Shown here piece after piece: positions 1 through 11,277 of a DNA stretch of 64,000 nt (position 1 is the first letter of the stretch; each line of letters opens with the position of its first letter). Origin of the DNA: Tunturiibacter empetritectus. GTDB lineage: Bacteria; Acidobacteriota; Terriglobia; Terriglobales; Acidobacteriaceae. The stretch spans positions 248,001 through 312,000 of the forward strand of contig NZ_JACHDZ010000001.1 of assembly GCF_014201375.1 (NCBI RefSeq), read 5' to 3'. Below the pieces are notes generated by a model. It did no database searches, had not been told where the DNA came from, and saw nothing but the letters and a program-made list of their open reading frames with translations. The translations under genes and the position numbers were made by a program.

Positions 1-14
1 TTTAGCCACACCCG

Positions 15-1397
15 TCAGCTAGCAAAACGCCCCCGCCGCACCATCCGCGCCGCCAGATAAACCACCGGCCCCGCCGCCGCCACAATCCCCGCAAACTCCA
101 GCGCCGGCAGCCCAGCCACGCGCTCTCCCCGCGCCGCCCAAAGCGCAAACGCGATCAGACCCCCCGGCCCAACCCCCATCCCCACCGCCCCCAAAACCCC
201 ACCCGGCACCTTGAACGGCCTCGCCAACTCAGGCTCCTTCACTCGCAGCACCACCAGCGCCACAAACTCCAGCATCAGCGCCGCCCCATACAGCACCAGG
301 TCAATCGAGATCAGCCGCTCAAACGACAACCGCAGCGCCAACGCCCACCCCACCGAGCACACCGCCAAACTCACCCACGGCACACCCCACCTGTTCTTCC
401 GCTCCATCACCTCCGGCAGCATCCCCTCCTCTGCCAGCGCATACGGCACCCGCGTGTAGCTCATCATCAGCGCATTGAACATCCCCCCACCGTTGATCAT
501 CCCGCCCAGCACCACGCACACCGCCAACCACGGCCCCGCCAGCTCCCTCGCCGCATCCACCCACGCCCCCGTAGAAAACCGAGCCGCCGGAATCCCCGCC
601 AGCCCCACCGCCGCCAGCGGCAGCACATACGTTAGCGCCACCAGCCCCGTCGCCAACAGCATCGCCCGCGGATAGTTCCTCTGCGGCTCCTCCACCTCCT
701 GAGCCACCGTCGACGCGTTGTCCCACCCCATATAGTTCCACAGCGTCACCGACACAGCCCCGGCCCAATCCGCCCGAGGCAACCCTGTCCCAACCAAGCC
801 CCCGCCCATCCCCGAACCACCCATGCCCGCCAACCCATGCGCACCCATCAGCCCCTTCCACAACCCCACCGCCGTCAGCACCACAAACGGCGACAGCAGC
901 ACGCAGAACAGTCCCACCGACCCCTCGCCCACCGCCCGCGCGCCCAGCAGATTCCACGCCATGCACACCACCACCACCCCCAGCGCCCACGCCGTCCCGC
1001 GATACCCCGCCGTCCACGCCGGTTCCATCCTCCCCATATACAGCACAAAGATCGTCGGGTAGATCGCCATATCGAACACGCTCGCCGCCAGGCTCAGCCA
1101 CGCCTCCTGAAACCCCCAGAACTCCCCCATCGCCCGCCGCACCCACCGGTAATACCCACCCTCCTCCGGAATCGCTGCCGCCAGCTCCCCCACCATTAAA
1201 CTAGTCGGCAGACTCCACACCACCGGAATCACCAGCAGCAGCAGCAGCGCCCGCACATATCCCGCCATGCCGATCACATCTTCCAGCCCATACGGCCCAC
1301 CCGAAACCATAAAGTAGGTCGCGGCAATTAACGGCAGCAGCCGCATCTTCCCCCCACCCGCCACCGCTCGCCGCAAACCCACCCGCCCCACCGCCAT
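15..1397 (-). CDS. APC-superfamily amino acid/polyamine permease
   Basis: This is a 460-residue integral membrane protein with about twelve hydrophobic segments, the usual size for APC (amino acid-polyamine-organocation) carriers. The N-terminal part carries GGPYGLEDVIG in the first helix, then PTSLMVGELAAAIPEEGGYY and GEFWGFQEAW. These resemble the LAT/PUT polyamine and amino acid transporter subgroup. It would import an amino acid or polyamine by secondary transport at the inner membrane; the substrate cannot be read from the sequence. A second Met (residue 18) just before the first helix is an alternative start. The gene stands alone and is transcribed away from the tRNA-Ser gene. The family call is firm, the substrate is not. 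Confidence 0.85.
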   Translation of the reverse strand: MAVGRVGLRRAVAGGGKMRLLPLIAATYFMVSGGPYGLEDVIGMAGYVRALLLLLVIPVVWSLPTSLMVGELAAAIPEEGGYYRWVRRAMGEFWGFQEAWLSLAASVFDMAIYPTIFVLYMGRMEPAWTAGYRGTAWALGVVVVCMAWNLLGARAVGEGSVGLFCVLLSPFVVLTAVGLWKGLMGAHGLAGMGGSGMGGGLVGTGLPRADWAGAVSVTLWNYMGWDNASTVAQEVEEPQRNYPRAMLLATGLVALTYVLPLAAVGLAGIPAARFSTGAWVDAARELAGPWLAVCVVLGGMINGGGMFNALMMSYTRVPYALAEEGMLPEVMERKNRWGVPWVSLAVCSVGWALALRLSFERLISIDLVLYGAALMLEFVALVVLRVKEPELARPFKVPGGVLGAVGMGVGPGGLIAFALWAARGERVAGLPALEFAGIVAAAGPVVYLAARMVRRGRFAS

Positions 1398-1474
1398 TCA
1401 GCCTTTATATAGTCCCCAAGCGTCGTCATGCCACGAAGTTGCTGACTCGCTAACCCGCTGACTAGCTGACTTGC

Positions 1475-1480
1475 TATAAT
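1475..1480 (+). promoter_or_regulatory. Putative -10 box upstream of tRNA-Ser
   Basis: A perfect TATAAT lies about 50 bases upstream of the tRNA gene. No good -35 box sits at 16-18 bp. The preceding bases are instead a run of GCTGACT-like repeats (about 1439-1470). It is a plausible tRNA promoter, but only the -10 element is convincing. Confidence 0.4.
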
Positions 1481-1530
1481 TCTCTTCAGCCGGGCATCGC
1501 CGAGAGGCAGATGCTCACCGCAACACAGAC

Positions 1531-1622
1531 GGAGAGTTGGCCGAGTGGCTGAAGGCGGCGGTTTGCTAAACCGTTATAGGGCGAAAGCTCTATCGGGGGT
1601 TCGAATCCCCCATTCTCCGCCA
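1531..1622 (+). tRNA. tRNA-Ser (anticodon GCU)
   Basis: The 92-base gene folds as a class II tRNA. The 5' acceptor strand GGAGAGT pairs with ATTCTCC at the 3' end, followed by discriminator G and an encoded CCA. The anticodon loop TTTGCTAAA gives anticodon GCU, reading AGC/AGU serine codons. A long variable arm (around TATAGGGCGAAAGCTCTATC) precedes the T arm GGGGGTTCGAATCCCCC, as expected for serine tRNA. No integrase or duplicated tRNA 3' end lies nearby, so there is no sign of use as an attachment site. Confidence 0.97.
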
Positions 1623-1668
1623 TAATCTTGTTTTTAGGACATCCAAGCACATCCAAAGGAATTATCAC

Positions 1669-1690
1669 AACCTCAGCAAATGCTGGGGTT
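1669..1690 (+). terminator. Hairpin downstream of tRNA-Ser
   Basis: AACCTCAGC and GCTGGGGTT form a 9-bp stem (one G-T wobble) around a 4-base loop. A modest T-rich stretch, TCGTGCTTTT, follows. It sits 46 bases after the tRNA CCA and fits a weak intrinsic terminator for the tRNA transcript. Confidence 0.5.
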
Positions 1691-1812
1691 TCGTGCTTTT
1701 ACCCCGACGCTTCTCTTCTCGACAACTCCGCATAGCCTTTCCTGTTAGACTGCGTCGTACAAACGCACTTGAAGAGAATTTGCTGGAGGCTCCCCTGAAT
1801 TCTTCCTGTTCC

Positions 1813-4290
1813 ATGCGCAAAGGCCCATTCCTCTTCGGAGTATTTCTCCTCACTTTTTCACTGCTTACATTTCAGATCATCCAAACGCGAATCCTTTCAG
1901 TGATCGCTTGGTACTACATGGCTTTTTTCGCGATCAGCGTAGCCATGCTGGGCATGACCGTCGGCGCGGTCTGGGTCTATCTGCGCCGCGAGCGATTTGA
2001 ATCCGACTCGCTGTCCCTTACCCTGACCAACTTCGCCCTCGCAACGGCAGTGGCTATGCCTGCATCGGTCATGGTGCAGTTTTGCCTCATCACCATTATT
2101 TCGCTTTCGCTTACCACCGTCGTTTCGTGGAGTCTGCTTCTGATCTTCATGGCCATCCCCTACGCCTTCGCGGGGGTTGTGGTCAGTCTGGCGTTGACCC
2201 GCAGCCCATTCCCCACCGGACAGGTCTACGGAGTCGACCTCTTGGGCGCTTCGTTCGGCTGCCTGGGAGTCATTCTGCTCCTCAATCTTCTGGATGGCCC
2301 GACCGCTGTGATCGCATCCGGCGCCGTATGCGGTCTGTCCGCTATAGCATTCGCCGCCAGCGCCCCCTCCGAAGATCGGCAACGGTTGGAATCAAGGTCC
2401 TGGTGGCGTCGTCCAATTCCCATCACGATCGCGCTCATGGTGTTCGCGATACTCAATTCAATCGCGCCTGTCGGCATGCGTCCCATTTTGGTGAAAAACA
2501 GCTTTGAGACCTACGCCCTGGGCGTATACGAGAAATGGAACTCCTATTCCCGAATCGTCGCAAGCTCTCCAACACTGCACTTCCCTGACATGTGGAGCGT
2601 CTCCCCTGCCCTTTCGGGGAATACGCGTATTATGCAGGCGGAACTGAATATCGATGGCGCGGCAAGCACTCCCATGTCCCACTACGATGGAACGCCAGAC
2701 TCCATCTCTTTCCTGCAATACGATCTGACTAGCCTGGCTTACCGCCTTCCTGGTATCCGCAAATCTGCGGTCATTGGAGTTGGCGGCGGCCGCGACCTGA
2801 TGACGGCTCACTTTTTTGGGGTTCCCGACATCACAGGAGTGGAGCTCAATCCCATCTTCATCAATCTCCTTACAAAGAATCCGTTCTATAAGAACTTTAG
2901 CAATGTGACTGCTGTGCCAAATCTGAAACTCCATGTCGACGATGCCCGTAGCTGGTTCGCAAGCACAGACGAAAAATTCGATCTCGTACAGATGAGCATG
3001 ATCGACACCTGGGCGGCAACCGGAGCCGGAGCCTTCAGCCTCAGCGAAAACGGACTCTACACGCTTGAGGGTTGGCACGCCTTCTTCGGAACACTCAACG
3101 ATGACGGCATCTTTACCGTGAGTCGCTGGTACAGCCCCGGCAATATTGACGAAACCGGAAGGATGATCGGGCTGGCGACAGCCATCCTCCTCGACTCCGG
3201 TGTCAAGGATGCCCGCCCGCAGATGTTCGTCGCCAGCGCCGGCAAAATCGCCACCCTTGTGTTATCGAAGAAGCCCTTCACTCCGGAGCAGCTGCGTATA
3301 TTGCATCAGACAGTGCGCAGCCTCGGCTTCGACGTAGTGCTTGCGCCTGACCAGCCACCGCAGTCTCCGCTTCTGCGCGCGATCACGGAGAGCCACGATC
3401 GCGCCTCCTTGGATCACGTAGTGGATGAAACCTTTCTGGACCTCAGCGTGGCCACCGATAACCGGCCGTTTTTCTTCAATCAGCTCCGTTTCCTCAGTAT
3501 CCCGCGCGCAGCAGAACGTTTCTTCCACAAGACTCTCGGCGTTGGCGTCGTACTCGGCAATCTGACGGCGTCAGCGGTACTCATCATGATTCTGTTTATC
3601 TCGATCCTGGCGGTCATCGCCACCATCCTGGTGCCTCTCAAAGATGCGGCCAGCGCATGTCCATTACCCCTCGCCGTTGCCGGTAGCCTTTATTTTTCGC
3701 TCATTGGCATGGGCTTCATGCTGGCCGAGATCGCCCTGCTGCAGCGGTTCAGCATCTATCTCGGCCATCCCATCTACTCTTTAAGTGTGTGCCTCTTCAG
3801 CCTCATTCTGGCCTCCGGCCTGGGCAGCCTGACATCAGACCGGCTGAAGCTGGACTCACGAGGCAAGTTGCAGACATGGGCCATTCTTGTCGTCGCCTAC
3901 CTGGTGGCCTTGGGCCAGATCCTACCCATCATCTTTCAGCACACCACCGGTCAGGACCGTCTGGTGCGGATAGTAATTTCGGTGGCCGTCATCACGCCGC
4001 TCGGCTTTCTGCTCGGCTTTGCCTTTCCTACTGGCATGCGACTGGTCGAAGCAGTAGACCGGCAACCAACCCCGTGGTTTTGGGGAATCAATGGCGCAAC
4101 CGGCGTTCTGGCGTCGGTGTTGGGTGTGATGTTCAGTATGGCACTGGGCATTCATGTGACCATGCTTTTATCTGCACTCTGTTATCTCCTGCTCATCCCG
4201 GCAGCCTTTGCTCTGTTACGAATGAGACAGGGAATCGCGTCAAGCGTTCCTGTTGCTGAGTTCGAAGGCGAGCTTCCCCGCGGCGTTTAA
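1813..4290 (+). CDS. Membrane spermidine synthase-like (polyamine synthase-fold) protein
   Basis: The product has about 825 residues. The N-terminal third has several transmembrane helices (first one FLFGVFLLTFSLLTF). A soluble SAM/decarboxy-SAM-binding Rossmann domain follows, with VIGVGGGRDLM, the acidic ribose-binding site GVELN and the DDARSW/FDLVQMSMIDTW segment typical of spermidine synthase-like proteins. A C-terminal membrane block begins near SLYFSLIGMGFMLAEIALLQ. This three-part layout is common in soil bacteria, where the reaction is generally unproven. The reading frame is open from 1693, but the Met at 1813 directly precedes the first helix and is the more likely start. A GGAGG lies too far upstream to settle the point. 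Aminopropyl transfer is possible but unproven. Confidence 0.75.
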   Translation: MRKGPFLFGVFLLTFSLLTFQIIQTRILSVIAWYYMAFFAISVAMLGMTVGAVWVYLRRERFESDSLSLTLTNFALATAVAMPASVMVQFCLITIISLSLTTVVSWSLLLIFMAIPYAFAGVVVSLALTRSPFPTGQVYGVDLLGASFGCLGVILLLNLLDGPTAVIASGAVCGLSAIAFAASAPSEDRQRLESRSWWRRPIPITIALMVFAILNSIAPVGMRPILVKNSFETYALGVYEKWNSYSRIVASSPTLHFPDMWSVSPALSGNTRIMQAELNIDGAASTPMSHYDGTPDSISFLQYDLTSLAYRLPGIRKSAVIGVGGGRDLMTAHFFGVPDITGVELNPIFINLLTKNPFYKNFSNVTAVPNLKLHVDDARSWFASTDEKFDLVQMSMIDTWAATGAGAFSLSENGLYTLEGWHAFFGTLNDDGIFTVSRWYSPGNIDETGRMIGLATAILLDSGVKDARPQMFVASAGKIATLVLSKKPFTPEQLRILHQTVRSLGFDVVLAPDQPPQSPLLRAITESHDRASLDHVVDETFLDLSVATDNRPFFFNQLRFLSIPRAAERFFHKTLGVGVVLGNLTASAVLIMILFISILAVIATILVPLKDAASACPLPLAVAGSLYFSLIGMGFMLAEIALLQRFSIYLGHPIYSLSVCLFSLILASGLGSLTSDRLKLDSRGKLQTWAILVVAYLVALGQILPIIFQHTTGQDRLVRIVISVAVITPLGFLLGFAFPTGMRLVEAVDRQPTPWFWGINGATGVLASVLGVMFSMALGIHVTMLLSALCYLLLIPAAFALLRMRQGIASSVPVAEFEGELPRGV

Positions 4291-4351
4291 CAAGATCCCC
4301 AAGCCAGATGCCCCACCCTTAGCTCGCAAACAAACAACAAATCTCGGGTGC

Positions 4352-4382
4352 CCCATCCTTCGCGCTCTTTGCGAAGGGTGGG
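4352..4382. repeat. Intergenic palindrome (CCCATCCTTCGC type)
   Basis: CCCATCCTTCGC and GCGAAGGGTGGG form a 12-bp stem with one wobble around a 7-base loop. It resembles short palindromes scattered through acidobacterial intergenic DNA. Only one copy is seen in this window. Confidence 0.5.
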
Positions 4383-4496
4383 ATGTAACTGCCAATACAG
4401 CCATGCCCACCGGCCTCAAACGCTTCCAGCAAACCAAACAACTCCACTCCGGCGCCACGGCTTTGTCCGTACCGCAAAGTTAGGTAGAAACGACAA

Positions 4497-4519
4497 ACCC
4501 CTCGCACATGGCGAGGGGT
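4497..4519 (-). terminator. Hairpin terminator downstream of the membrane wHTH gene
   Basis: ACCCCTCGC and GCGAGGGGT form a perfect 9-bp stem with a 5-base loop. Read on the minus strand, the stem is followed by TTTGTCGTTT, a T-rich tail. It could end transcription of the minus-strand gene that stops at 4704, or of the small open frame in between. Confidence 0.5.
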
Positions 4520-4703
4520 CAGCCGATACTCTTCACCGTTTATGCGAAGGTCTCGCCAATCATCTCTTCGCTCTTCTTCCAGAGCGCAACAGCGTTTTGT
4601 GAATCGAGAGCGAAGCCGCGTACTCCTTCGTCAAGCATGCCCGACCCTTGAACTTTTTTGGGCCGACCCTTGAACTAACGTGTGCTCGATGTATGCGGCG
4701 CGA

Positions 4704-6038
4704 CTACCAGAAAGTGCTGGCTACGATCTGTGGAGGACCTGCTTCCCCGTCAATGAGGTCAGTCTTGATCAGAATCTCCAAGTTTTTGTGAGACCAGTCA
4801 GATGGGGCTCGCCGGGAAAGCTCCGCGATGGAAGCTGGATCTGTCGCAAATTCACCTGCGGACTGTGTGCCGTAGGGTGTAAGCCCCGCCGCGATGACGA
4901 CTATCTGCTTGGTTCGAGGGTCAAGCATGCGGACTACGACGCCGTAATCCTCTTTCATATCCGAAAACTGGGTCAGGTGACTGAGGTCGCCTATCTTCGT
5001 TTCAGGATGTTCGCGGTTTGTAATCCATGTCCCACCTTTCGAATCAACATCGAAGTGGAATCGCAGGGGGTTCGTGAACATAATGGTCCAGTCATTGTTG
5101 AAGGCTCCAATCAACACGGAAGGGCCTTGTTGAAGGTCAGCGAACGAAGTCGTCGACTCTGCATGGATTTTGAATTGTCTGCCATGCGTTTTAAGCAAAG
5201 CAGCGATGTTCGTCATAGCAATGGAATCTCCCAGCACCGTGACGGCGATCTCTCTGGGATATCCCTCTTTTCCGAGTACCATCGGTCCGGCGATCGAACT
5301 CCGAAGATGGTTGGGTTCAACCTGGGCATACTTTGGTCGAATCTGCCCTATCGAAATCAGAACCGGATTGGTTGAGGCAAGCACGGGCTCCCAGAACTGA
5401 TCGATCGGTGCAGGTGGTGGATGCGCGACGCGGTGTAACACTGCCCATCTTCCCAGGCCGACCAAAAGAAGCAGAAGAACAGCGGCCCAAGCCACTGCGC
5501 CGAGCCTGCGTTGAGGTTGGGTTGTTTGAGCAAGAGGTTCAGTCGCTTTCTCTACCCCCTCTATCCCAGGATCCGCAACCTCGGGAGCCACGCTCAGAAC
5601 CTGATCGACGATGGCGTCCGGCAAAAGAGGACTTACAGGAGTCACTTGGAAACGCGGGACATAGGAGCCCACAGGGAGTTCAATACGCAGTCCAGAGTCC
5701 CCCGCGACACCCTGATAGTAGAGCGCCAGTCGCTTGCGGACCTCTCCGGCAGTCATTCGCACAACAGGGTCGAGGTTCGTATCGTAAGTTGGATTCCGCT
5801 CGAAGACTTCGATCCCGATCGATCGCTCTTTCAAATCCTGGCGACCAGAGAGAGTCTCCTCCACCGCGTAGCGCAGGAATGACTGACAGCGCTTGCTTGT
5901 CTGAAAGTGATGACTAGAAAGAACTCGTTCCAGCTCTTCACGGACAACCGAGGCATCTGGCTTGGTCTGTTGGGGAGTGACAGTGTCCAGCAACGGTTCC
6001 TGAACAATGGAACTCGGTGGCTCGGCAAGGCTTTTCAT
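4704..6038 (-). CDS. Membrane protein with acidobacterial winged-helix-like N-domain
   Basis: The 444-residue product has three parts. Residues of about 28-130 hold a cytoplasmic domain with FLRYAVEETLSGR, KERSIGIEVF, DPVVRMTAGEVRKRL and ELPVGSYVP. This domain is widespread in Acidobacteria in front of cyclase, TPR or membrane modules and is predicted to be winged-helix-like. One transmembrane helix (AVAWAAVLLLLLVGLG) follows near 185-205. The remaining ~235 residues are a periplasmic domain of unknown fold with GPSVLIGAFNNDWT and VVIAAGLTPYGT. The order resembles ToxR/CadC one-component regulators, so signal sensing in the periplasm and DNA binding in the cytoplasm is a reasonable inference. 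It is divergent from the TonB receptor at 6305 across 266 bases, the usual position for a local regulator. Its biochemical role is not established. Confidence 0.6.
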   Translation of the reverse strand: MKSLAEPPSSIVQEPLLDTVTPQQTKPDASVVREELERVLSSHHFQTSKRCQSFLRYAVEETLSGRQDLKERSIGIEVFERNPTYDTNLDPVVRMTAGEVRKRLALYYQGVAGDSGLRIELPVGSYVPRFQVTPVSPLLPDAIVDQVLSVAPEVADPGIEGVEKATEPLAQTTQPQRRLGAVAWAAVLLLLLVGLGRWAVLHRVAHPPPAPIDQFWEPVLASTNPVLISIGQIRPKYAQVEPNHLRSSIAGPMVLGKEGYPREIAVTVLGDSIAMTNIAALLKTHGRQFKIHAESTTSFADLQQGPSVLIGAFNNDWTIMFTNPLRFHFDVDSKGGTWITNREHPETKIGDLSHLTQFSDMKEDYGVVVRMLDPRTKQIVVIAAGLTPYGTQSAGEFATDPASIAELSRRAPSDWSHKNLEILIKTDLIDGEAGPPQIVASTFW

Positions 6039-6304
6039 GCCAACCTTCTTATCTGGACCCGTTTAATACTCATTTATTTCTTGTGGGGGGTATGCTACGT
6101 ACCCATAGAGCCAATTGTCCAGAACTATTTCCTTTCAGCAGTAGGCTGGCCTCTCCGGAACTCTCCCCTCTTTACCCCCAAAAACCCCAATGAAATTACG
6201 GTATCGTACTTGCCCTCGCCCATCCTGGCGACGAGGATTCGCTGGTCCAGAGATCTGGGCGCGCGCCGTTCCCAAAGCGTCGCGGAGATTGAAGGGGATA
6301 TCAA

Positions 6305-9300
6305 ATGATAAAGGGATGGGCTGTTATTTTTCGGAGGATCTTCCTGGGCTTAGGGCTGCTATTTTCTCTGGCCGCCGTTACAGCTCAGGCGCAACAGACC
6401 ACAGGCGACATCCTCGGCACCGTCATGGACGAGACTGGTGCCGTAGTTCCCGACGCCTTGGTCACAATCGTAAGTCTTGCCACCCACGAGACCCACGTCG
6501 TCAAGAGCAGCAGCAGCGGAGACTTCGTCGCCAACCTGCTCAATCCGGGTAACTATTCCATCAGTGCCACCGCGACCGGGTTCAAGAGCTATGCCGTTCC
6601 ATCCATTACGCTCTCGGCTGGCGACCGTATTCGCGTCAATGTGCAACTCACGATTGGCGCCGCCACTGAGACGGTCACTGTCAACGCGCAAGCCTCCGAA
6701 CTGCACACCGATAGCTCCGTTCTCTCCCACACCATCGATGCGAAGCAGACTCAGGACCTGCCGCTCAACGGACGCAACTTCGTCCAGCTTGTTCAGCTTG
6801 CGCCCGGCGTCAACGAAGGTCCTCCTGACAGCCTCACAAACGGCAGCAAGCTTGACGATCGCCGTCAGTCGGCCTCCTTGTCCGTCAACGGACAGTCCGA
6901 CGTGCTTAATAATGAGATGATCGACGGCGCGGACAACAACGAGCGCCTCATCGGCACCGTCGCTGTCCGTCCCTCGCTTAAAGCCATCGCCGAGATCAGT
7001 GTCCAGACCAACACCTATACCGCTGAGGTCGGCCGCACTGGCGGCGGCATCATCAATATCATCACCAAGTCCGGGTCTAACCAGTTCCACGGCTCTGCCT
7101 TCGAGTTCTTCCGCAACGACATCTTCGACGCCTCTACCTACAACTTCGGCAATAAGCTGCCCAAGAACGAACTCCGTCAGAACCAGTTCGGAGGCAGTCT
7201 TGGCGGACCCATCTTCAGAGACAAGACCTTCTTCTTCGGCGACTACGAAGGCTATCGCCAGATCGCCGGGACAGCGCCTCAGTCCTTGATCGTTCCCACG
7301 CTTTATGAGAAGCAGCACCCCGGAGACTTCTCGGACACTGGCGGCCCCGTCATCGCCCCTGCAGACTTCGATAAAGCCGGGATCGCCTACTTCGGACTCT
7401 TCCCGGCCCCTAACAACGGCCCGAACACCTATACGTCCGGCTATAAGAACACGCAGTACAGTCATGACTTCGACGCGCGTATCGATCAGATCTTCAATCC
7501 CAAAAACACCTTCTACGCCCGCTTCGCCTACAACAACGTCTCCACCAACTCGCCCGGTCCCTTCCCCGACGCGACCATCGCCGGCATCACAATCAATCCG
7601 AGCTTCATCGGGAACGGCCTCGGCTCCGCCAAGGATCTCGCCTACACTGGTTCGCTCAACTACGTCCACATCTTCAACACCAATCTGCTGCTCGAACTCA
7701 AAGCTGCCTACACCCGTGTCGACAACCAGAGTTTCCCCAATGCGGACGGCACCAACCCGAATGAAGCCATCGGCCAGCCCAACGTCAACACTCCCATCAG
7801 CGATTCCACCGGACTTGCGCCCATTGTGGTCGTCACCGGTGCAAGTCTTGGAGGCGTCCTCTTCCAGCCTTTGAAGGATCAGGACAACACCTTCCAGTAT
7901 CTCGGCACCCTCACCTACACCCACGGCGATCACAACTTCAAGATCGGCGGAAATTTCATCCGTCGTCAGCTCACTTCCTTCCAGAGCAGCTACCCGGAAG
8001 GACTCTGGATCTTCCTCGACTACCCGGGCCTGATCCAAGGCAACTATCTCAACACCCAGCGATCGCTTCAGCTCGTCGTTCCTCATCTCCGCGTCTCGGA
8101 GACTGGCGTTTATATCCAGGATGACTGGCATGCCTCGAAGATCCTCACCATCAATGCGGGCCTGCGCTACGACCACTTCACCCCTTACACAGAGATCAAT
8201 AACAACATCTCCACCTTCAATCCCGCGAACGGTACGCTGCAGATAGCCGGCGTCGACGGCGTCTCGAACACCGCAGGTATCCAATCGGACTGGCATGGTC
8301 TTGCCCCGCGCCTCGGCTTCGCCCTCACCCTTGCCAAAAATCTGGTCGTTCGCGGTGGTTACGGTATCGGCTACGTCCCGATGAACACCACATCGAACGC
8401 TAACCTCAAGAATCCACCTTTTGTTTCGACCGTAAGCTCCTGCGGCTTCTTCAGCTGCGGGCCGGGCTTTACCAAGTTCATCGATGGCTTCCCGGTGCCT
8501 ACGCCGACCAATATCAGCAATCCCGGCTCTTCGATTCCAGATGCTGTCAGCCCGCACTTCCGCACCAGCTACCTGCAGCAGTTCAACCTCACGGTCCAGA
8601 AAGAGGCCGCAGGCAACGTGTATACGGTCAGCTACGTAGGCCTCCTCGGCCGTCAACTCGCTCAACTGCTGCCGGACCTCAACGCCCCGCCGCCGAACAC
8701 ATGCGGAGCCAATGCCACCTGCTACACCCCGCTTCGGCCCTATGTCTCGAAGCTCCCCAACGTCGGCGTCATCGGCTACTTCCAGACCGGGGGCGTCTCC
8801 TCCTACCACTCCCTCCAGACCTCAGTCGAGCGTCGCTTGAGTCATGGCCTCACCATGAACATCAACTACACGCTCGCCCACAGCCTCGATAACTCCACCG
8901 GCCTCAGTGAAGAGGGTGCTGGCGGGTACGGCAGTGTTCCCAACCTCGTCGACACTCTCGACTACGGCAACAGCGCGCTCGATATCCGCAATCGTTTTGC
9001 CGGCACCATCAACTATGAGCTGCCCTTCGGCAAAACGGCTTCAGGTCTTAGAGCTCTTGCCCTCAAGGGCTGGCAGCTCAATACCATCGGCGTCTGGAAC
9101 ACAGGAACTCCCTTCAGCATCACCAACTCCAGCGACGTCAGCAACACCAACCCCGGCGCCAACAACGCCGATCGTCCCGACCGCATTGGCAGCCCTCGCG
9201 TCTCCACCCCCACCGTCAACGAGTTCTTCAACCCTGCTGCCTTTGCGGCACAGTCTACCGGCACCGTCGGCAACGAGCGTCGCAACGCTCTCTATGGGCC

Positions 9301-9517
9301 ACACTACCGGCACCTCGATCTGTCTCTCTTCAAGACCTTCCCAATCCGCGAGCGCTATTATCTCGAGTTCAGAGCCGAGTCCTTCAACATCCTCAACATG
9401 GCTAACTTCGCTACCCCGAACGCATCACTCGGCGGCTCCAACTTCGGCAAGATCACATCCATGAGCACTGCCTACGCCCCTCGCCAGTACCAATTTGCGC
9501 TGAAACTCACCTTCTAA
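6305..9517 (+). CDS. Oar-like TonB-dependent receptor (first)
   Basis: This 1070-residue outer-membrane transporter has a signal peptide ending near AQAQQ. A carboxypeptidase-regulatory-like beta-sandwich follows (GDILGTVMDETGAVVPDALV, about 32-115). Next come a plug with QDLPLNGRNFVQLVQLAPG and the GSNQFHGSAFEFFRND segment, then a long beta-barrel ending in YQFALKLTF with the terminal Phe used by the BAM machinery. The start is supported by GAAGGGGA 9 bases upstream of the ATG. It should import a large substrate using TonB energy. The adjacent carboxylesterases and GH3 remnant point to esterified sugars or plant-derived oligomers, but this is inference from context. The likely regulator is the divergent membrane protein ending at 4704. 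Confidence 0.92.
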   Translation: MIKGWAVIFRRIFLGLGLLFSLAAVTAQAQQTTGDILGTVMDETGAVVPDALVTIVSLATHETHVVKSSSSGDFVANLLNPGNYSISATATGFKSYAVPSITLSAGDRIRVNVQLTIGAATETVTVNAQASELHTDSSVLSHTIDAKQTQDLPLNGRNFVQLVQLAPGVNEGPPDSLTNGSKLDDRRQSASLSVNGQSDVLNNEMIDGADNNERLIGTVAVRPSLKAIAEISVQTNTYTAEVGRTGGGIINIITKSGSNQFHGSAFEFFRNDIFDASTYNFGNKLPKNELRQNQFGGSLGGPIFRDKTFFFGDYEGYRQIAGTAPQSLIVPTLYEKQHPGDFSDTGGPVIAPADFDKAGIAYFGLFPAPNNGPNTYTSGYKNTQYSHDFDARIDQIFNPKNTFYARFAYNNVSTNSPGPFPDATIAGITINPSFIGNGLGSAKDLAYTGSLNYVHIFNTNLLLELKAAYTRVDNQSFPNADGTNPNEAIGQPNVNTPISDSTGLAPIVVVTGASLGGVLFQPLKDQDNTFQYLGTLTYTHGDHNFKIGGNFIRRQLTSFQSSYPEGLWIFLDYPGLIQGNYLNTQRSLQLVVPHLRVSETGVYIQDDWHASKILTINAGLRYDHFTPYTEINNNISTFNPANGTLQIAGVDGVSNTAGIQSDWHGLAPRLGFALTLAKNLVVRGGYGIGYVPMNTTSNANLKNPPFVSTVSSCGFFSCGPGFTKFIDGFPVPTPTNISNPGSSIPDAVSPHFRTSYLQQFNLTVQKEAAGNVYTVSYVGLLGRQLAQLLPDLNAPPPNTCGANATCYTPLRPYVSKLPNVGVIGYFQTGGVSSYHSLQTSVERRLSHGLTMNINYTLAHSLDNSTGLSEEGAGGYGSVPNLVDTLDYGNSALDIRNRFAGTINYELPFGKTASGLRALALKGWQLNTIGVWNTGTPFSITNSSDVSNTNPGANNADRPDRIGSPRVSTPTVNEFFNPAAFAAQSTGTVGNERRNALYGPHYRHLDLSLFKTFPIRERYYLEFRAESFNILNMANFATPNASLGGSNFGKITSMSTAYAPRQYQFALKLTF

Positions 9518-9542
9518 CCACGCCATCCGGAGAACAAAACCA

Positions 9543-11270
<1,728 letters not shown>

Positions 11271-11277
11271 GAGACCA

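Larger units (their letters stand above)
4291..4703. other. Intergenic stretch with repeats and a possible gene remnant
   Basis: These 413 bases contain a CCCATCCTTCGC hairpin, a 9-bp hairpin terminator and a 14-bp direct repeat (CCGACCCTTGAACT at 4641-4654 and 4663-4676). On the minus strand a 32-codon open frame (4638 to 4540, ending TAA) has a Shine-Dalgarno-like AAGGG in front of its ATG. Its composition looks protein-like, but the product was not recognised and may be the tail of a lost gene. Confidence 0.4.

Noticed and set aside
1531..1622. tRNA-Ser as an integration site of a mobile island
   Set aside because: No integrase gene and no duplicated 3' tRNA end were seen downstream. The flanking genes look like ordinary chromosome.
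6359..8809. 816-codon open frame on the minus strand opposite the first TonB receptor
   Set aside because: It is the GC-rich antisense shadow of a clearly coding receptor gene. Its product is low-complexity Val/Glu/Gly sequence without any domain.
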